Assembly (NCBI GenBank): GCA_944325875.1
Contig: CALVBU010000012.1
Coordinates: 1 to 63,742 of the forward strand
Direction of reading: 5' to 3'
From: Candidatus Gastranaerophilales bacterium
GTDB lineage: Bacteria; Cyanobacteriota; Vampirovibrionia; Gastranaerophilales; Gastranaerophilaceae
DNA length: 63,742 nucleotides
In this document: positions 1 to 7,857 of the stretch, piece after piece
Position numbering within the stretch: position 1 is the first letter of the stretch
Layout of the letters: each line of letters starts with the position of its first letter
Notes under the pieces: generated by a model
The model's database searches: none
What the model was told of the DNA's origin: nothing
The model's input: the letters and a program-made list of their open reading frames with translations, nothing else
Program-made: the position numbers and the translations under genes

Positions 1-10
1 TCTTTTTCGG

Positions 11-52
11 TTCACTTTTTCTTTTTGCTTCGCAACAAAAAGAAAAAGTGAA
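11..52. repeat. 17-bp perfect inverted repeat (hairpin)
   Basis: Positions 11-27 pair perfectly with 36-52 around the 8-nt loop CTTCGCAA. The A/T-rich arms would act as a terminator-like hairpin on either strand. It lies upstream of the flagellar operon and probably ends transcription of a gene outside the window. It could also be a dispersed genomic repeat; one copy cannot tell. Confidence 0.6.
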
Positions 53-75
53 TAGTTCCAATAACATATATTATG

Positions 76-103
76 TTGACAAAGTGCAAATAATCATTAT
101 GAA
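76..103 (+). promoter_or_regulatory. Candidate sigma70-type promoter of the flagellar rod operon
   Basis: A perfect -35 TTGACA at 76-81 is followed after 16 nt by TATGAA at 98-103, about 100 nt before the first rod gene. I see no sigma54 (GG-N10-GC) or sigma28-like element here. The long leader up to the AGAGG ribosome site at ~196 is unexplained. Confidence 0.4.
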
Positions 104-208
104 TATAACAAAGTCATATAAACAGATGATTTATATAAAAAAAATTACGTCATCATGATAATGTAACCGTCTGTTATATATGAATAAGGTTAATCAGAGG
201 TAGTAAAA

Positions 209-907
209 ATGATAATCAACGGTGGTATTTCATACCTTGAAAAAGGTATAAGAACATCAATACGAGCAATGCAAGTTCAAAGTGAACTTCTTGCAATGTC
301 AAACGAAAACGTCAATGGTTTTGACAAAGTCGGATATCAACGAAAAGAATCAGTAGTATCATCATTTACAGAATTTCTTGGTGTCAACGGACTATCACAG
401 ACCACTGATGATAAAATCGGACGTATTTCCATGTCAGATAATCCGCTTGATTTAGCTATTGCTACCAAAGGTTATTTTCAGACAAGAAGCGAAGAAGGTG
501 TCAAATTAACACGTGACGGCCGTTTTAAAATAGACAAAAACGGCAACTTGCTAACACTAGAAGATCATCAGGTTCTATCAAATGCAGGTGTACCAATTCA
601 GCTACATATCGTTCCAGATGACTTAAAAAAGATTAAAATCGATGACAGCGGACTTATCAGTGTCTACAATGACAAAACAAGAAAAATGGAAAATGTTGCC
701 ACAATTGGAGTTGTAGATGCAAACGGATTACTTGTGATGGAGCCAAAGGTTAAGCAAGGATACAACGAATATTCAAACGTATCATTACAAAACGAATTTA
801 TAGGAATGATGCCTATCATCAGAAACTTTGAAGCTAACAGACAAGTCTTTATGATACAAAACCAAAACTTACAAAAAGTAATCAACCAACTAGGTTCAGC
901 ATCATAA
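209..907 (+). CDS. Flagellar basal-body rod protein, FlgF/FlgG family
   Basis: This is a structural protein of the flagellar rod, exported by the flagellar type III apparatus and assembled in the periplasm. At 232 aa it is close to FlgF/FlgG length. The family core is visible at about residues 75-120 (SDNPLDLAIATKGYF, then TRDGRFKIDKNGNL). The C-terminal helix has the SNVSLQNEF...RNFEANRQV pattern that contacts neighbouring subunits. An AGAGG ribosome site precedes the ATG. It is the first gene of a four-gene rod operon with 16-25 nt gaps. The FlgE/F/G superfamily is certain. Which of FlgF or FlgG it is I cannot decide, because two related genes stand side by side. Confidence 0.88.
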   Translation: MIINGGISYLEKGIRTSIRAMQVQSELLAMSNENVNGFDKVGYQRKESVVSSFTEFLGVNGLSQTTDDKIGRISMSDNPLDLAIATKGYFQTRSEEGVKLTRDGRFKIDKNGNLLTLEDHQVLSNAGVPIQLHIVPDDLKKIKIDDSGLISVYNDKTRKMENVATIGVVDANGLLVMEPKVKQGYNEYSNVSLQNEFIGMMPIIRNFEANRQVFMIQNQNLQKVINQLGSAS

Positions 908-923
908 GTAAAGGATTAGAATT

Positions 924-1637
924 ATGAATAATTTACAAGGAATCATCAGAAAAAGCGTCAATAACGTAACAAACCAATGGGAAAAATTGGGTTATGTTGC
1001 TAATTCACTTGCAAACTACAACACTCACGGCTATAAAGCTGTAAGATTTGAACAAATGCTGCAAGAAGATGGCTACTTAACTGGAGCTATCCGAACAGAC
1101 TATAAACAAGGTTCAGTTCAAATCACAAGTAATCCTTTTGATGTTGCTGTCGTCGGAGCAGGATTTATACCGGTATTTTCTCCACATGGTGAAGTTGCAT
1201 ACACAAGAGACGGTTCTTTTAAACAAGGTAAGGGCGGTTATCTTATGACAAACGACGATTGGATTGTCGGAAATGGGATAAAAATTCCTTCAAACTGCTA
1301 CAAGCTTGAAATTAAACCAAACGGAGATGTATTAGCTTACGATGGAGCACAGGCAAAAGGCAAAAATATCGGGAAGATTCCACTTGTCAGATTTGACAAT
1401 CCAGAAGGTCTTGAACAGGGCGATATGAACAAAATGCGTCCTACAGAAGAATCCGGAGAAGCAATGCTCGTTAAAGATCATGAATGCTTTGCTCAACATA
1501 ACTTGGAAAATTCAAATATAAACATTTACGATGCCGTAAATGATATGTTACGACTAAATGCATCTATGCTTGCAAGTACAAGAATGATGAAAGTCGTAGA
1601 TGATATGTATAACAAAGCAATAAATATCAGAGAATAA
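924..1637 (+). CDS. Flagellar basal-body rod protein, FlgF/FlgG family (second copy)
   Basis: This second FlgE/F/G-superfamily protein (237 aa) has an N-terminal rod helix with the ANSLANYNTHGYK pattern, the SNPFDVAVVGAGFI and YTRDGSFKQG core segments, and a C-terminal helix with LENSNINIYDAVNDM. It is diverged from the preceding gene, as expected for a proximal/distal rod pair. An AAAGGA-like ribosome site lies about 8 nt before the ATG and the gap to the upstream gene is 16 nt. It probably supplies the other of the FlgF/FlgG pair. Confidence 0.85.
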   Translation: MNNLQGIIRKSVNNVTNQWEKLGYVANSLANYNTHGYKAVRFEQMLQEDGYLTGAIRTDYKQGSVQITSNPFDVAVVGAGFIPVFSPHGEVAYTRDGSFKQGKGGYLMTNDDWIVGNGIKIPSNCYKLEIKPNGDVLAYDGAQAKGKNIGKIPLVRFDNPEGLEQGDMNKMRPTEESGEAMLVKDHECFAQHNLENSNINIYDAVNDMLRLNASMLASTRMMKVVDDMYNKAINIRE

Positions 1638-1655
1638 TAACGAAAGGAAATAGAA

Positions 1656-2003
1656 ATGTTTTCACCAACATCAGGAGTCGGAAAAGTTGAATTAATGATG
1701 GATTTGATTTCTCAAAGACAAGTCGCTTTGGGTTCAAATTTAGCTAACATGGATACTCCTGGGTATGTCAGAAGAGACATCGATTTCCAAGAATATCTTG
1801 GTTCAATGGACAGTCCGCTAGAAACAAAATTATCACAAAGACTCGGACCTTCTGCGATTATTTCCAAACGTTATGGAGAAGAAATCAGACCGGATAAAGA
1901 ATTGCTTGAACTTCAAAACAACGCTATTCTTTATACAATGGCAACAAGAAGAATGTCAAATATAATTACGGAAATGAAAACCGTAATAAATGTAGGTAAA
2001 TAG
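1656..2003 (+). CDS. flgB: Flagellar basal-body rod protein FlgB
   Basis: This is the proximal rod subunit. It is 115 aa, slightly shorter than the usual ~130. The N-terminus carries the family signature LGSNLANMDTPGYVRRDIDFQ (split here as LGSNLANMDTPGY and RRDIDFQ). The C-terminus ends with the amphipathic helix NNAILYTMATRRMSNI that packs in the rod. A GAAAGGAAA ribosome site precedes the ATG. It is followed directly by flgC, the classical FlgB-FlgC order, but here both come after the FlgF/G-type genes. Confidence 0.92.
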   Translation: MFSPTSGVGKVELMMDLISQRQVALGSNLANMDTPGYVRRDIDFQEYLGSMDSPLETKLSQRLGPSAIISKRYGEEIRPDKELLELQNNAILYTMATRRMSNIITEMKTVINVGK

Positions 2004-2026
2004 GTAAATTAACAGGAGCAATAATT

Positions 2027-2470
2027 ATGGGTATACTAGAATCAATGAACATAGGCGGACGCGCTCTAAGAACACACGGTCTGCGTCTTGATGTTCACTC
2101 AAAAAACATTGCAAACGTCGATACGCCTAATTATGTAAGACGTATTCCTGTTTTGAATGCCACAGAAGATATTTCATTCCACGGATTAATGAATGAAATG
2201 AAAGAAGATGTATTCGGAGTTGGAACATTACCGTTTTTACAAGGCGGAGTTGTATTTAACGGTTGTGTAGAAGACCCGACATTAGGGGAAAAAATATATA
2301 AGCCGGGACACCCAGATGCGGATGAAAACGGTTATATTAGAGCATCTAACGTAAACCCAATGGTAGAAATGGCAGATGCAATTTTAGCTCAAAGAGCCTA
2401 CGAAGCAAACCTTGCGCTGGTAAGTATTACTAAGTCTATGGCTCTTAAAGCCGTTGAAATAGGAAGATAG
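2027..2470 (+). CDS. flgC: Flagellar basal-body rod protein FlgC
   Basis: This 147-aa proximal rod protein fits the normal FlgC length. The N-terminus reads HSKNIANVDTPNYVRR, matching the rod signature. The C-terminal part has YIRASNVNPMVEMADAILAQ and the RAYEANLALV helix typical of FlgC. An ACAGGAGCA ribosome site is present. FliE, which usually follows flgC, is absent; the next gene is a YjbR-like protein, so other basal-body genes must lie elsewhere. Confidence 0.94.
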   Translation: MGILESMNIGGRALRTHGLRLDVHSKNIANVDTPNYVRRIPVLNATEDISFHGLMNEMKEDVFGVGTLPFLQGGVVFNGCVEDPTLGEKIYKPGHPDADENGYIRASNVNPMVEMADAILAQRAYEANLALVSITKSMALKAVEIGR

Positions 2471-2494
2471 CTTTATTTAGCAAATAATTAAATT

Positions 2495-2824
2495 ATGAAC
2501 AAAAACGATTTAATCCAAATGTGCTTAATTACAAAAGATGCAATTGAGACTTATCCCTTCAAAGATAAAACTTACGACGAATATGCAGTAATAAGGCACA
2601 AGAGCAATAACAAATGGTTCGCGCTTGTCTTTTATCTTGATGAAAAATTATGCCTAAATTTAAAATGCGAGCCTTTAGATAGTGCAATCCTGAGAGATAA
2701 CTATGAATTCATCACTCCAGCTTGGCATATGAATAAAGCACATTGGATAAAAGTCGAAATAGAAAAATGCCCATTAGATTTACTAAAAAATCTTATTCAA
2801 AATAGCTACAATCTAACTAAATAG
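2495..2824 (+). CDS. MmcQ/YjbR-like (CyaY-fold) protein
   Basis: This 109-aa protein fits the MmcQ/YjbR family of small proteins with a CyaY-like fold, some of which bind DNA. Visible family features are a hydrophobic start, KWFALVFYLDEKLCLNLKC in the sheet, and the conserved C-terminal segment AWHMNKAHWIKV followed by a terminal helix. It follows flgC by 24 nt and may be read through from the flagellar operon, but no functional link is evident. The molecular role of the family is poorly defined. Confidence 0.75.
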   Translation: MNKNDLIQMCLITKDAIETYPFKDKTYDEYAVIRHKSNNKWFALVFYLDEKLCLNLKCEPLDSAILRDNYEFITPAWHMNKAHWIKVEIEKCPLDLLKNLIQNSYNLTK

Positions 2825-2837
2825 AAATCCTAAATTA

Positions 2838-3197
2838 TTATTTAATCTCACCTTTATAAGCACAAGGAATATTTTCTTCTTTTAAATACTTCATACCCCA
2901 CTTATTTAATTCAATAATTGCAGGAATAAGTGTTTTTCCTCTATCAGTCAGAGAGTATTCTGTCTTTGGAGGAACAACAGGATATAATTTCCTTTTAACA
3001 ATTCCATCCGCCTCTAATTCTTTAAGCTGCTGTATTAACATTTTCGGTGTAGCATGTGAAATCAATTTTTGCAATTCACTATATCTTAGAGTTTTATCTA
3101 TTAAGTGACCTATTATTACACCTTTATACTTTCCGCCAATAATATCCATAGTCGCTTCCAAAGGGCATTTATACTCTTTTTGCATAGATTTTTTCAT
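2838..3197 (-). CDS. HxlR-family winged-helix regulator
   Basis: I place the start at the ATG at 3197 (119 aa) because GAGG stands 6 nt before it. The longer frame upstream has no ribosome site and runs through the promoter repeats. The sequence KCPLEATMDIIGGKYKGVII with the Cys near the start is the HxlR signature (the Cys is redox-active in relatives such as YodB/HypR). It is followed by LRYSELQKLI (HTH) and the wing PPKTEYSLTDRG. It is divergent from a metallo-hydrolase gene and likely controls it and itself through the repeats between them. Confidence 0.9.
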   Translation of the reverse strand: MKKSMQKEYKCPLEATMDIIGGKYKGVIIGHLIDKTLRYSELQKLISHATPKMLIQQLKELEADGIVKRKLYPVVPPKTEYSLTDRGKTLIPAIIELNKWGMKYLKEENIPCAYKGEIK

Positions 3198-3224
3198 GTT
3201 TAACCTCATACTTCCTTTATAGTT

Positions 3225-3257
3225 AGTATTATACAAAAAAGTAAGTATTATACAAAA
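3225..3257. promoter_or_regulatory. Tandem direct repeat, likely HxlR operator/promoter
   Basis: The 14-mer AGTATTATACAAAA occurs at 3225-3238 and again at 3244-3257, one repeat every 19 bp. On the minus strand each copy contains TATAAT, so both a -10 element and a regulator site are repeated just upstream of the HxlR gene. The spacing of nearly two helical turns suits a dimeric regulator. Operator function is inferred. Confidence 0.45.
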
Positions 3258-3318
3258 TAGTGCATTCTTGATTAATGGAAAGTCATAATTTAAAATTAAC
3301 AAAAAGGAGGTTATAAAT

Positions 3319-4092
3319 ATGGAAATTACTCAAGTGAGAAATGCAACAATAATAGTAAATTATAGTGGCACAAAATTTTTAATAGACCCTTGGCTAGGAC
3401 CCAAAGAATATATGGAAGGGTTTATTTCTGGAGTAAATTCACAAATAAGACAGCCAAGAGTAGATTTACCAATGGAGATAAGCAAAATTGTCAATGTTGA
3501 TGCAGTCATTGTAACCCATCTTCACCCTGATCACTGGGATGAATATGCAACAAAAGCTCTGGATAAAAATATTAAAATGTTTGTGCAATCAGAACGCGAC
3601 AAAGAATTTATGCAAAACGAAGGATTTAAAAATATTGAAATCCTGAGTTCAAATGGCACAGAATATAAAAATATCAAACTTTATAAAACTTCCGGAGAAC
3701 ATGGGATAAGAGAAATTATAGAGCCTATATGTAAGCAAGTCGGAATGGATTATGATGCTATGGGAATTGTATTTAAAGCTAATAATGAGAAAACTCTTTA
3801 CATTACAGGCGATACCATCTGGTGCAAAGAAGTTGAGGAATATCTGGCAAAATTTTCACCGGATATAATAATTGCAAATACCTGTGGTGCAACAGTTCTA
3901 AACGGAGAAAGATTAATAATGAACAAAGAAGACTTAATCAATCTTCTTATACATTCATCTAAAGCCACTGTAATCGCAAGCCATATGGACACAGTAAGTC
4001 ACCTGACAGTTACAAGAAACGATTTAAAAGAACTTACTTATAAACATAAAAACCTTTTAATTCCTAAAGACGGAGAAATAATTAAACTTTAA
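3319..4092 (+). CDS. Metallo-beta-lactamase-fold hydrolase (UlaG/YcbJ-like)
   Basis: This 257-aa MBL-fold protein has the metal motif THLHPDHWDE at about residues 74-83 (HxHxDH), ITGDTIW at ~155 and SHMDTVSH near the C-terminus as further metal ligands. The start MEITQVRNATIIVNYSGTKF and LIDPWLGP resembles the L-ascorbate-6-phosphate lactonase-like branch of the fold. An AAAGGAGG ribosome site precedes the ATG. It is transcribed divergently from the HxlR regulator. The substrate is unknown. Confidence 0.85.
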   Translation: MEITQVRNATIIVNYSGTKFLIDPWLGPKEYMEGFISGVNSQIRQPRVDLPMEISKIVNVDAVIVTHLHPDHWDEYATKALDKNIKMFVQSERDKEFMQNEGFKNIEILSSNGTEYKNIKLYKTSGEHGIREIIEPICKQVGMDYDAMGIVFKANNEKTLYITGDTIWCKEVEEYLAKFSPDIIIANTCGATVLNGERLIMNKEDLINLLIHSSKATVIASHMDTVSHLTVTRNDLKELTYKHKNLLIPKDGEIIKL

Positions 4093-4116
4093 ATTTATGA
4101 TCTTTTACCACAAAAT

Positions 4117-4150
4117 AACAAAGATGATAAACCTTTTTATCATCTTTGTT
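4117..4150. terminator. 15-bp hairpin between convergent genes
   Basis: Positions 4117-4131 pair perfectly with 4136-4150 around a CCTT loop. There is no long T-run on either side. It sits between the hydrolase gene and the convergent small gene and probably works as a bidirectional terminator. Confidence 0.65.
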
Positions 4151-4204
4151 ACTATATTAATAGGATTTCCCTTAACTAGATATGTCAGCACTTTATCATT
4201 AATA

Positions 4205-4405
4205 TTAAGCTTTAATATCTATCTTTTTACCAGTAGCAACATGTACAAGTTTAATTCCATTATCTTTAAGATATTGCATGCCATTTTCAAATGATTTATT
4301 CACAATCGATTTTGCATTGTATGGATTTCTTAAAACCATTTTAGCAACCGATTCTGAAGGGTTGTTTATTACGCCATAAGGTGTTTTTAATGTAGTTATT
4401 TTCAC
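4205..4405 (-). CDS. Small conserved-looking hypothetical protein (GTG start)
   Basis: This 66-aa protein starts at GTG (4405) with a strong TAGGAGG ribosome site 6 nt upstream, which makes real translation likely. The sequence starts MKITTLKTPYG and includes a charged middle (FENGMQYLKDNGIK) and a basic, Gly-Lys-containing end. There is no membrane segment or signal peptide. It has no partner on its strand and I recognise no family. Its MKIxxL start resembles those of several lineage-specific proteins in this window. Confidence 0.65.
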   Translation of the reverse strand: MKITTLKTPYGVINNPSESVAKMVLRNPYNAKSIVNKSFENGMQYLKDNGIKLVHVATGKKIDIKA

Positions 4406-4659
4406 TTAAGCCTCCTAATAAATTAAAAAAACTTCGAATAGTAGAACACTTCGATAAGAATATTGTATCAGAAAATAGCCTTTAGTGAAACAATACAAAC
4501 GTAATAAACTAGCCACAAATAAATATTGGGCGACGAGAATCATTCTCTAAATTGATTCTATTTAGGATAAACTTCTATTTACTGAATATTGAAAACCATG
4601 CAATTTTTAAACAGAAAAATACTTTATAACAGTATAGGGGATTTTCATAAGGGGATTTT

Positions 4660-6084
4660 ATGGGATTAGAAAAACTTGGAATGAGTTTAATACAAAAAAC
4701 TTCTGCTTGGGTAAAAGCAACTGGAAAAAACAGTATTTTACAAACTAAGCCAATCAAAGTGTCTGAATTAGAAGTATTTAAATATTCTCCTAGATTAGCT
4801 GAAGACTCAACAAAATTTTCTATTCAATCGAATCCTATAGATGCAATATACAAATTTAAACAACGTTTTGGACAGTTTATGTCTGATTACCGTTGTGCAT
4901 TTATGGCTAAACACGAATTTAGAGCCTTTGAACATAAAGATTTATTGAATCCAGATTATTTGCTCAGGGATATGCAATGTTATAAGAATGTTGGTCAAAA
5001 TACGACAAGTAAGATTGAAGACATTCTTATTAAGCTAAATAAGGGTGGTTTAAACTCTACTGAAAAAGAAAATTTAATAAAAGAATTCGAAAAGCTATGC
5101 GAAAATACATTAAGTAAAAAATCAGAATTTCAAAGATTAAAAACTAAATTAAAACACATACATACAAACTATTCTGAAACCTTAAATAACGCACAAATAA
5201 AAAAAGGAAACTTAAATCCTGCAAGAGACATAGAAACACCTTCTGAATTAGTAAGAAAGCCTAATGATATTGGTGAAATTTTACCGAAAGCTTATATTGA
5301 AAATTCAAAAGATGTGCGTATGCATTTAAATAAGGCTATTGATGACGGCAAATATCTTGATAGCTATGAAAGTTATGTTGAAACTCTTAATAAAGCTCAT
5401 CAATTTGCATATTCCGGAAAAAATGGGCAAAATTTGTATTACATGAAAAACGGCCAGCAATATATGATGGATGCAGGAAAGTGGAGACAATCAAATATTG
5501 AACACAGACGAGATGTTTCTAAGTATTACTTTGGCAATGAACGAGTAGAAGATATTGCAAAAAAATATAATGATCCTTTAAATGATATATTGAATATGGG
5601 AGATGTCACAAAAACATCAAGAGTTAAGTTAAAAGGTATACCTGAAAAATATCAACCAGTAGATAAATGGGACTGTTATGATTTTGAAGGCTTTAAATAT
5701 GGTGAATATTTAGGACATTCTTATCCTCCTGTTGAAGCTTTGCCAATGTATCATAATGAAATGTATAGAACAGCAAAAGAAGCAGTTAATAGGATAAAAA
5801 ATGGGGCATCTGAACAAAGGATCCTTGAAATATTAGCTGAACATTTTCAGTATGCATCAAATGCCCGTCCATACCCACAGATAAATAACTCTTTGTATAT
5901 GAATGAAATAAATACACTGTTACAAAGAGCAGGTATGAAAGTTATGCCTCATGGGAACCTTGATGTAGTTGCTCAAAGGTTACAACCAGAAACCTTTAAA
6001 AAATATTTTATTGATACATATTACAAAACAGCTTTGCCTGATCTAAATATTGATAAATTAATGTTTACAACAACTCTTTGTTAA
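4660..6084 (+). CDS. Lineage-specific protein with possible Fic-like C-terminal domain
   Basis: This is a 474-aa soluble protein with no signal peptide and no family I recognise with confidence. Residues ~110-175 are helical and charged, probably coiled coil. The C-terminal ~90 residues (ILAEHFQYASNARPYPQIN, then NSLYMNEINTLLQ, then MPHGNLDVVAQRLQP) faintly recall a Fic/Fido fold in which the HPFxxGNGR loop is altered to RPYPQINN. This is an impression from memory and is uncertain. The AGGGG ribosome site is good. The gene stands alone, followed by a strong terminator. Alternatives are any orphan helical protein. Confidence 0.6.
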   Translation: MGLEKLGMSLIQKTSAWVKATGKNSILQTKPIKVSELEVFKYSPRLAEDSTKFSIQSNPIDAIYKFKQRFGQFMSDYRCAFMAKHEFRAFEHKDLLNPDYLLRDMQCYKNVGQNTTSKIEDILIKLNKGGLNSTEKENLIKEFEKLCENTLSKKSEFQRLKTKLKHIHTNYSETLNNAQIKKGNLNPARDIETPSELVRKPNDIGEILPKAYIENSKDVRMHLNKAIDDGKYLDSYESYVETLNKAHQFAYSGKNGQNLYYMKNGQQYMMDAGKWRQSNIEHRRDVSKYYFGNERVEDIAKKYNDPLNDILNMGDVTKTSRVKLKGIPEKYQPVDKWDCYDFEGFKYGEYLGHSYPPVEALPMYHNEMYRTAKEAVNRIKNGASEQRILEILAEHFQYASNARPYPQINNSLYMNEINTLLQRAGMKVMPHGNLDVVAQRLQPETFKKYFIDTYYKTALPDLNIDKLMFTTTLC

Positions 6085-6165
6085 TCAAGAGTTTACGCAT
6101 TCCATTCTCAGCACGTACCAGCGAACCTGGCAAAATAATGATTTACCCGCTCCTATCAGGCATAA

Positions 6166-6195
6166 AAAAAGTGATAACATGTGTTATCACTTTTT
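6166..6195 (+). terminator. Rho-independent terminator
   Basis: A 14-bp perfect stem (6166-6179 with 6182-6195) with A-run and T-run at its ends follows the 474-aa gene by ~80 nt. The symmetric A/T tails would also serve the convergent secreted-protein gene. Confidence 0.8.
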
Positions 6196-6248
6196 ATCAT
6201 CAGTAAGGTTTCTAAACTAAAACCATACAACAAAAATATTTTAGCAAA

Positions 6249-6650
6249 TTAATCTTCATATTTACAATAGTTTTCATCATTACTTATTTGGTTAATGTAT
6301 TGACTATAAGCAGCACCGTTCCTTGCAGCATTTAAGGTTTTTATCCCTTCTTCTGCGTATTTTTTTGCAACTTCCCTTGGAAGATAACAGTGTTTATTAG
6401 AATTACCTAAATGCTCCCTTATATGGCATTTGCTATTTTGCATACCATATATATAATAATTCATACCTATTTCAGCGGTTTTATCACCTGAGCCAAGGGA
6501 AACTCCTCCCAATGGAAAAGTACCCATTGTACATGTTTTCATACTATTGTAATATTTCATTTGTTGATTATACATATAATCATTAGCAAATGCTATATTG
6601 GTTGCAAAAAATAACAAAATAGCAACACTGATAAATCTTAAATTTCCCAC
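6249..6650 (-). CDS. Small secreted hypothetical protein
   Basis: This 133-aa protein starts at GTG (6650) with AGGAG 7-8 nt upstream. Residues 1-22 form a signal peptide (hydrophobic VAILLFFATNIAFA, cleavage probably after AFA). The mature part has five Cys residues (KTCTMG, SKCHIRE, KHCYLP, ENYCKY and others) that may form disulfides, and a helical YAEEGIKTLNAARN segment. I recognise no family. It is a stand-alone gene just downstream of the tRNA-Leu gene on the same strand. Confidence 0.7.
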   Translation of the reverse strand: MGNLRFISVAILLFFATNIAFANDYMYNQQMKYYNSMKTCTMGTFPLGGVSLGSGDKTAEIGMNYYIYGMQNSKCHIREHLGNSNKHCYLPREVAKKYAEEGIKTLNAARNGAAYSQYINQISNDENYCKYED

Positions 6651-6697
6651 AATAAACTCCTAACTTTTGTTTGTCATCCAACCTCTATGAAACAAAA

Positions 6698-6781
6698 TGG
6701 TGTCGTAGGCGGGACTTGAACCCGCACGGATCTCTCCACACGCCCCTCAAACGTGCGCGTATACCATTCCGCCACTACGAC
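6698..6781 (-). tRNA. tRNA-Leu (anticodon GAG)
   Basis: On the minus strand the acceptor GTCGTAG (from 6781) pairs with CTACGAC, followed by discriminator A and an encoded CCA (6700-6698). The anticodon stem CACGT/GCGTG holds loop TTGAGGG, giving anticodon GAG. The long variable arm (CGTGTGGAGAGATCCGTG region) and T-loop TTCAAGT fit a class II leucine tRNA. Confidence 0.95.
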
Positions 6782-6860
6782 TTAATTCTATTTTCAATAT
6801 GCACGAACATACATCCGTTACGATTAATCTAGCATAAAATATTTTCTAAATCAAGAATTC

Positions 6861-6899
6861 AAAAAGCTCCCATTTATTTTAATATAAATGAGAGCTTTT
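6861..6899 (-). terminator. Terminator of surE
   Basis: Arms 6862-6877 and 6884-6899 pair with one mismatch. On the minus strand the stem ends in a T-run. It lies 18 nt after the surE stop codon. Confidence 0.8.
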
Positions 6900-6917
6900 A
6901 AAAACACGCTTTAATAT

Positions 6918-7709
6918 TTAATACCAATTACAAGAATCATTACTGCATAATATACTATCCAAATTGGTTATATAATCCTCTTTGGTCATTTCATATGTCA
7001 CTGGTGTAATTGAAATTTTATTATTTCTAACTGCTGCAATATCTGTATTTGCATCACTTGGTTCGTTAGTTAATTCACCTGCCATCCAGTAATATACCTT
7101 ACCTCTCGGGTCAACTCTTTTCTCATAAGTATTAGTAAACATCTTACTACCCAATTCGGTAATAGCAATTCCTGCAATATCATCAGCATCTAATGCCGGT
7201 ACATTCACATTCAAAATTGACTTTGCTGGGAAAGGGAAATCTTTCAACTTTTTAAGCAAAGAATTAACAAACTTTCCTGTATAAATAAAATCATCATAAT
7301 CAGCCTGCATACTAGCTAATGAAACTGCTATACTTGGAATTCCCATCATAGCACCTTCCATAGCGCAGCTTACAGTACCTGAATAAAGAATATCAGAACC
7401 CAAATTAGGACCATGATTGATTCCTGAGATTACAATATCAGGCTGTTCTTCCGGAGATAAAATAGCATTTATTGCAATTTTCACACAATCTCCAGGCGTA
7501 CCAGTTGTAACCCAAGTTCTTTTTGCCCCAGTAATAGTTTCCAATTCTTCTACTCGCAATGGCGTATGTAAGGTTAAAGAATGTCCTGCCGCACTGCGCT
7601 CCCGATCCGGAGCAACTACATAAACCTCATGATCTTCTGCCAAAGCTTTTGTCAAAACTCTGATACCATTTGCTGCAATTCCGTCATCGTTTGAAATTAA
7701 TACTTTCAT
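6918..7709 (-). CDS. surE: 5'/3'-nucleotidase SurE
   Basis: SurE dephosphorylates nucleoside monophosphates and helps stationary-phase survival; it is a cytoplasmic, divalent-metal enzyme. The 263-aa sequence has the metal motif LISNDDGIAANGI at the N-terminus, APDRERSAAGHSLT at ~40 and SGINHGPNLGSDILYSGTV at ~95, all diagnostic. Its length matches the family. A GGAGATAT-type ribosome site is present. It stands alone in front of tRNA-Leu and ends in its own terminator. The C-terminal tail NDSCNWY is unusual but short. Confidence 0.96.
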   Translation of the reverse strand: MKVLISNDDGIAANGIRVLTKALAEDHEVYVVAPDRERSAAGHSLTLHTPLRVEELETITGAKRTWVTTGTPGDCVKIAINAILSPEEQPDIVISGINHGPNLGSDILYSGTVSCAMEGAMMGIPSIAVSLASMQADYDDFIYTGKFVNSLLKKLKDFPFPAKSILNVNVPALDADDIAGIAITELGSKMFTNTYEKRVDPRGKVYYWMAGELTNEPSDANTDIAAVRNNKISITPVTYEMTKEDYITNLDSILCSNDSCNWY

Positions 7710-7857
7710 ATATCTCCTTTAATAAACTGACACTCTCTTTACCTTTATACTAATATTATACCCGTTTTCCTAACAATATCTACATGTTTCTTTATGAAGT
7801 TTTGTAAATAAATATACAAATAATAGATTTATTATAGCAATTTTATATACTAGAAAT

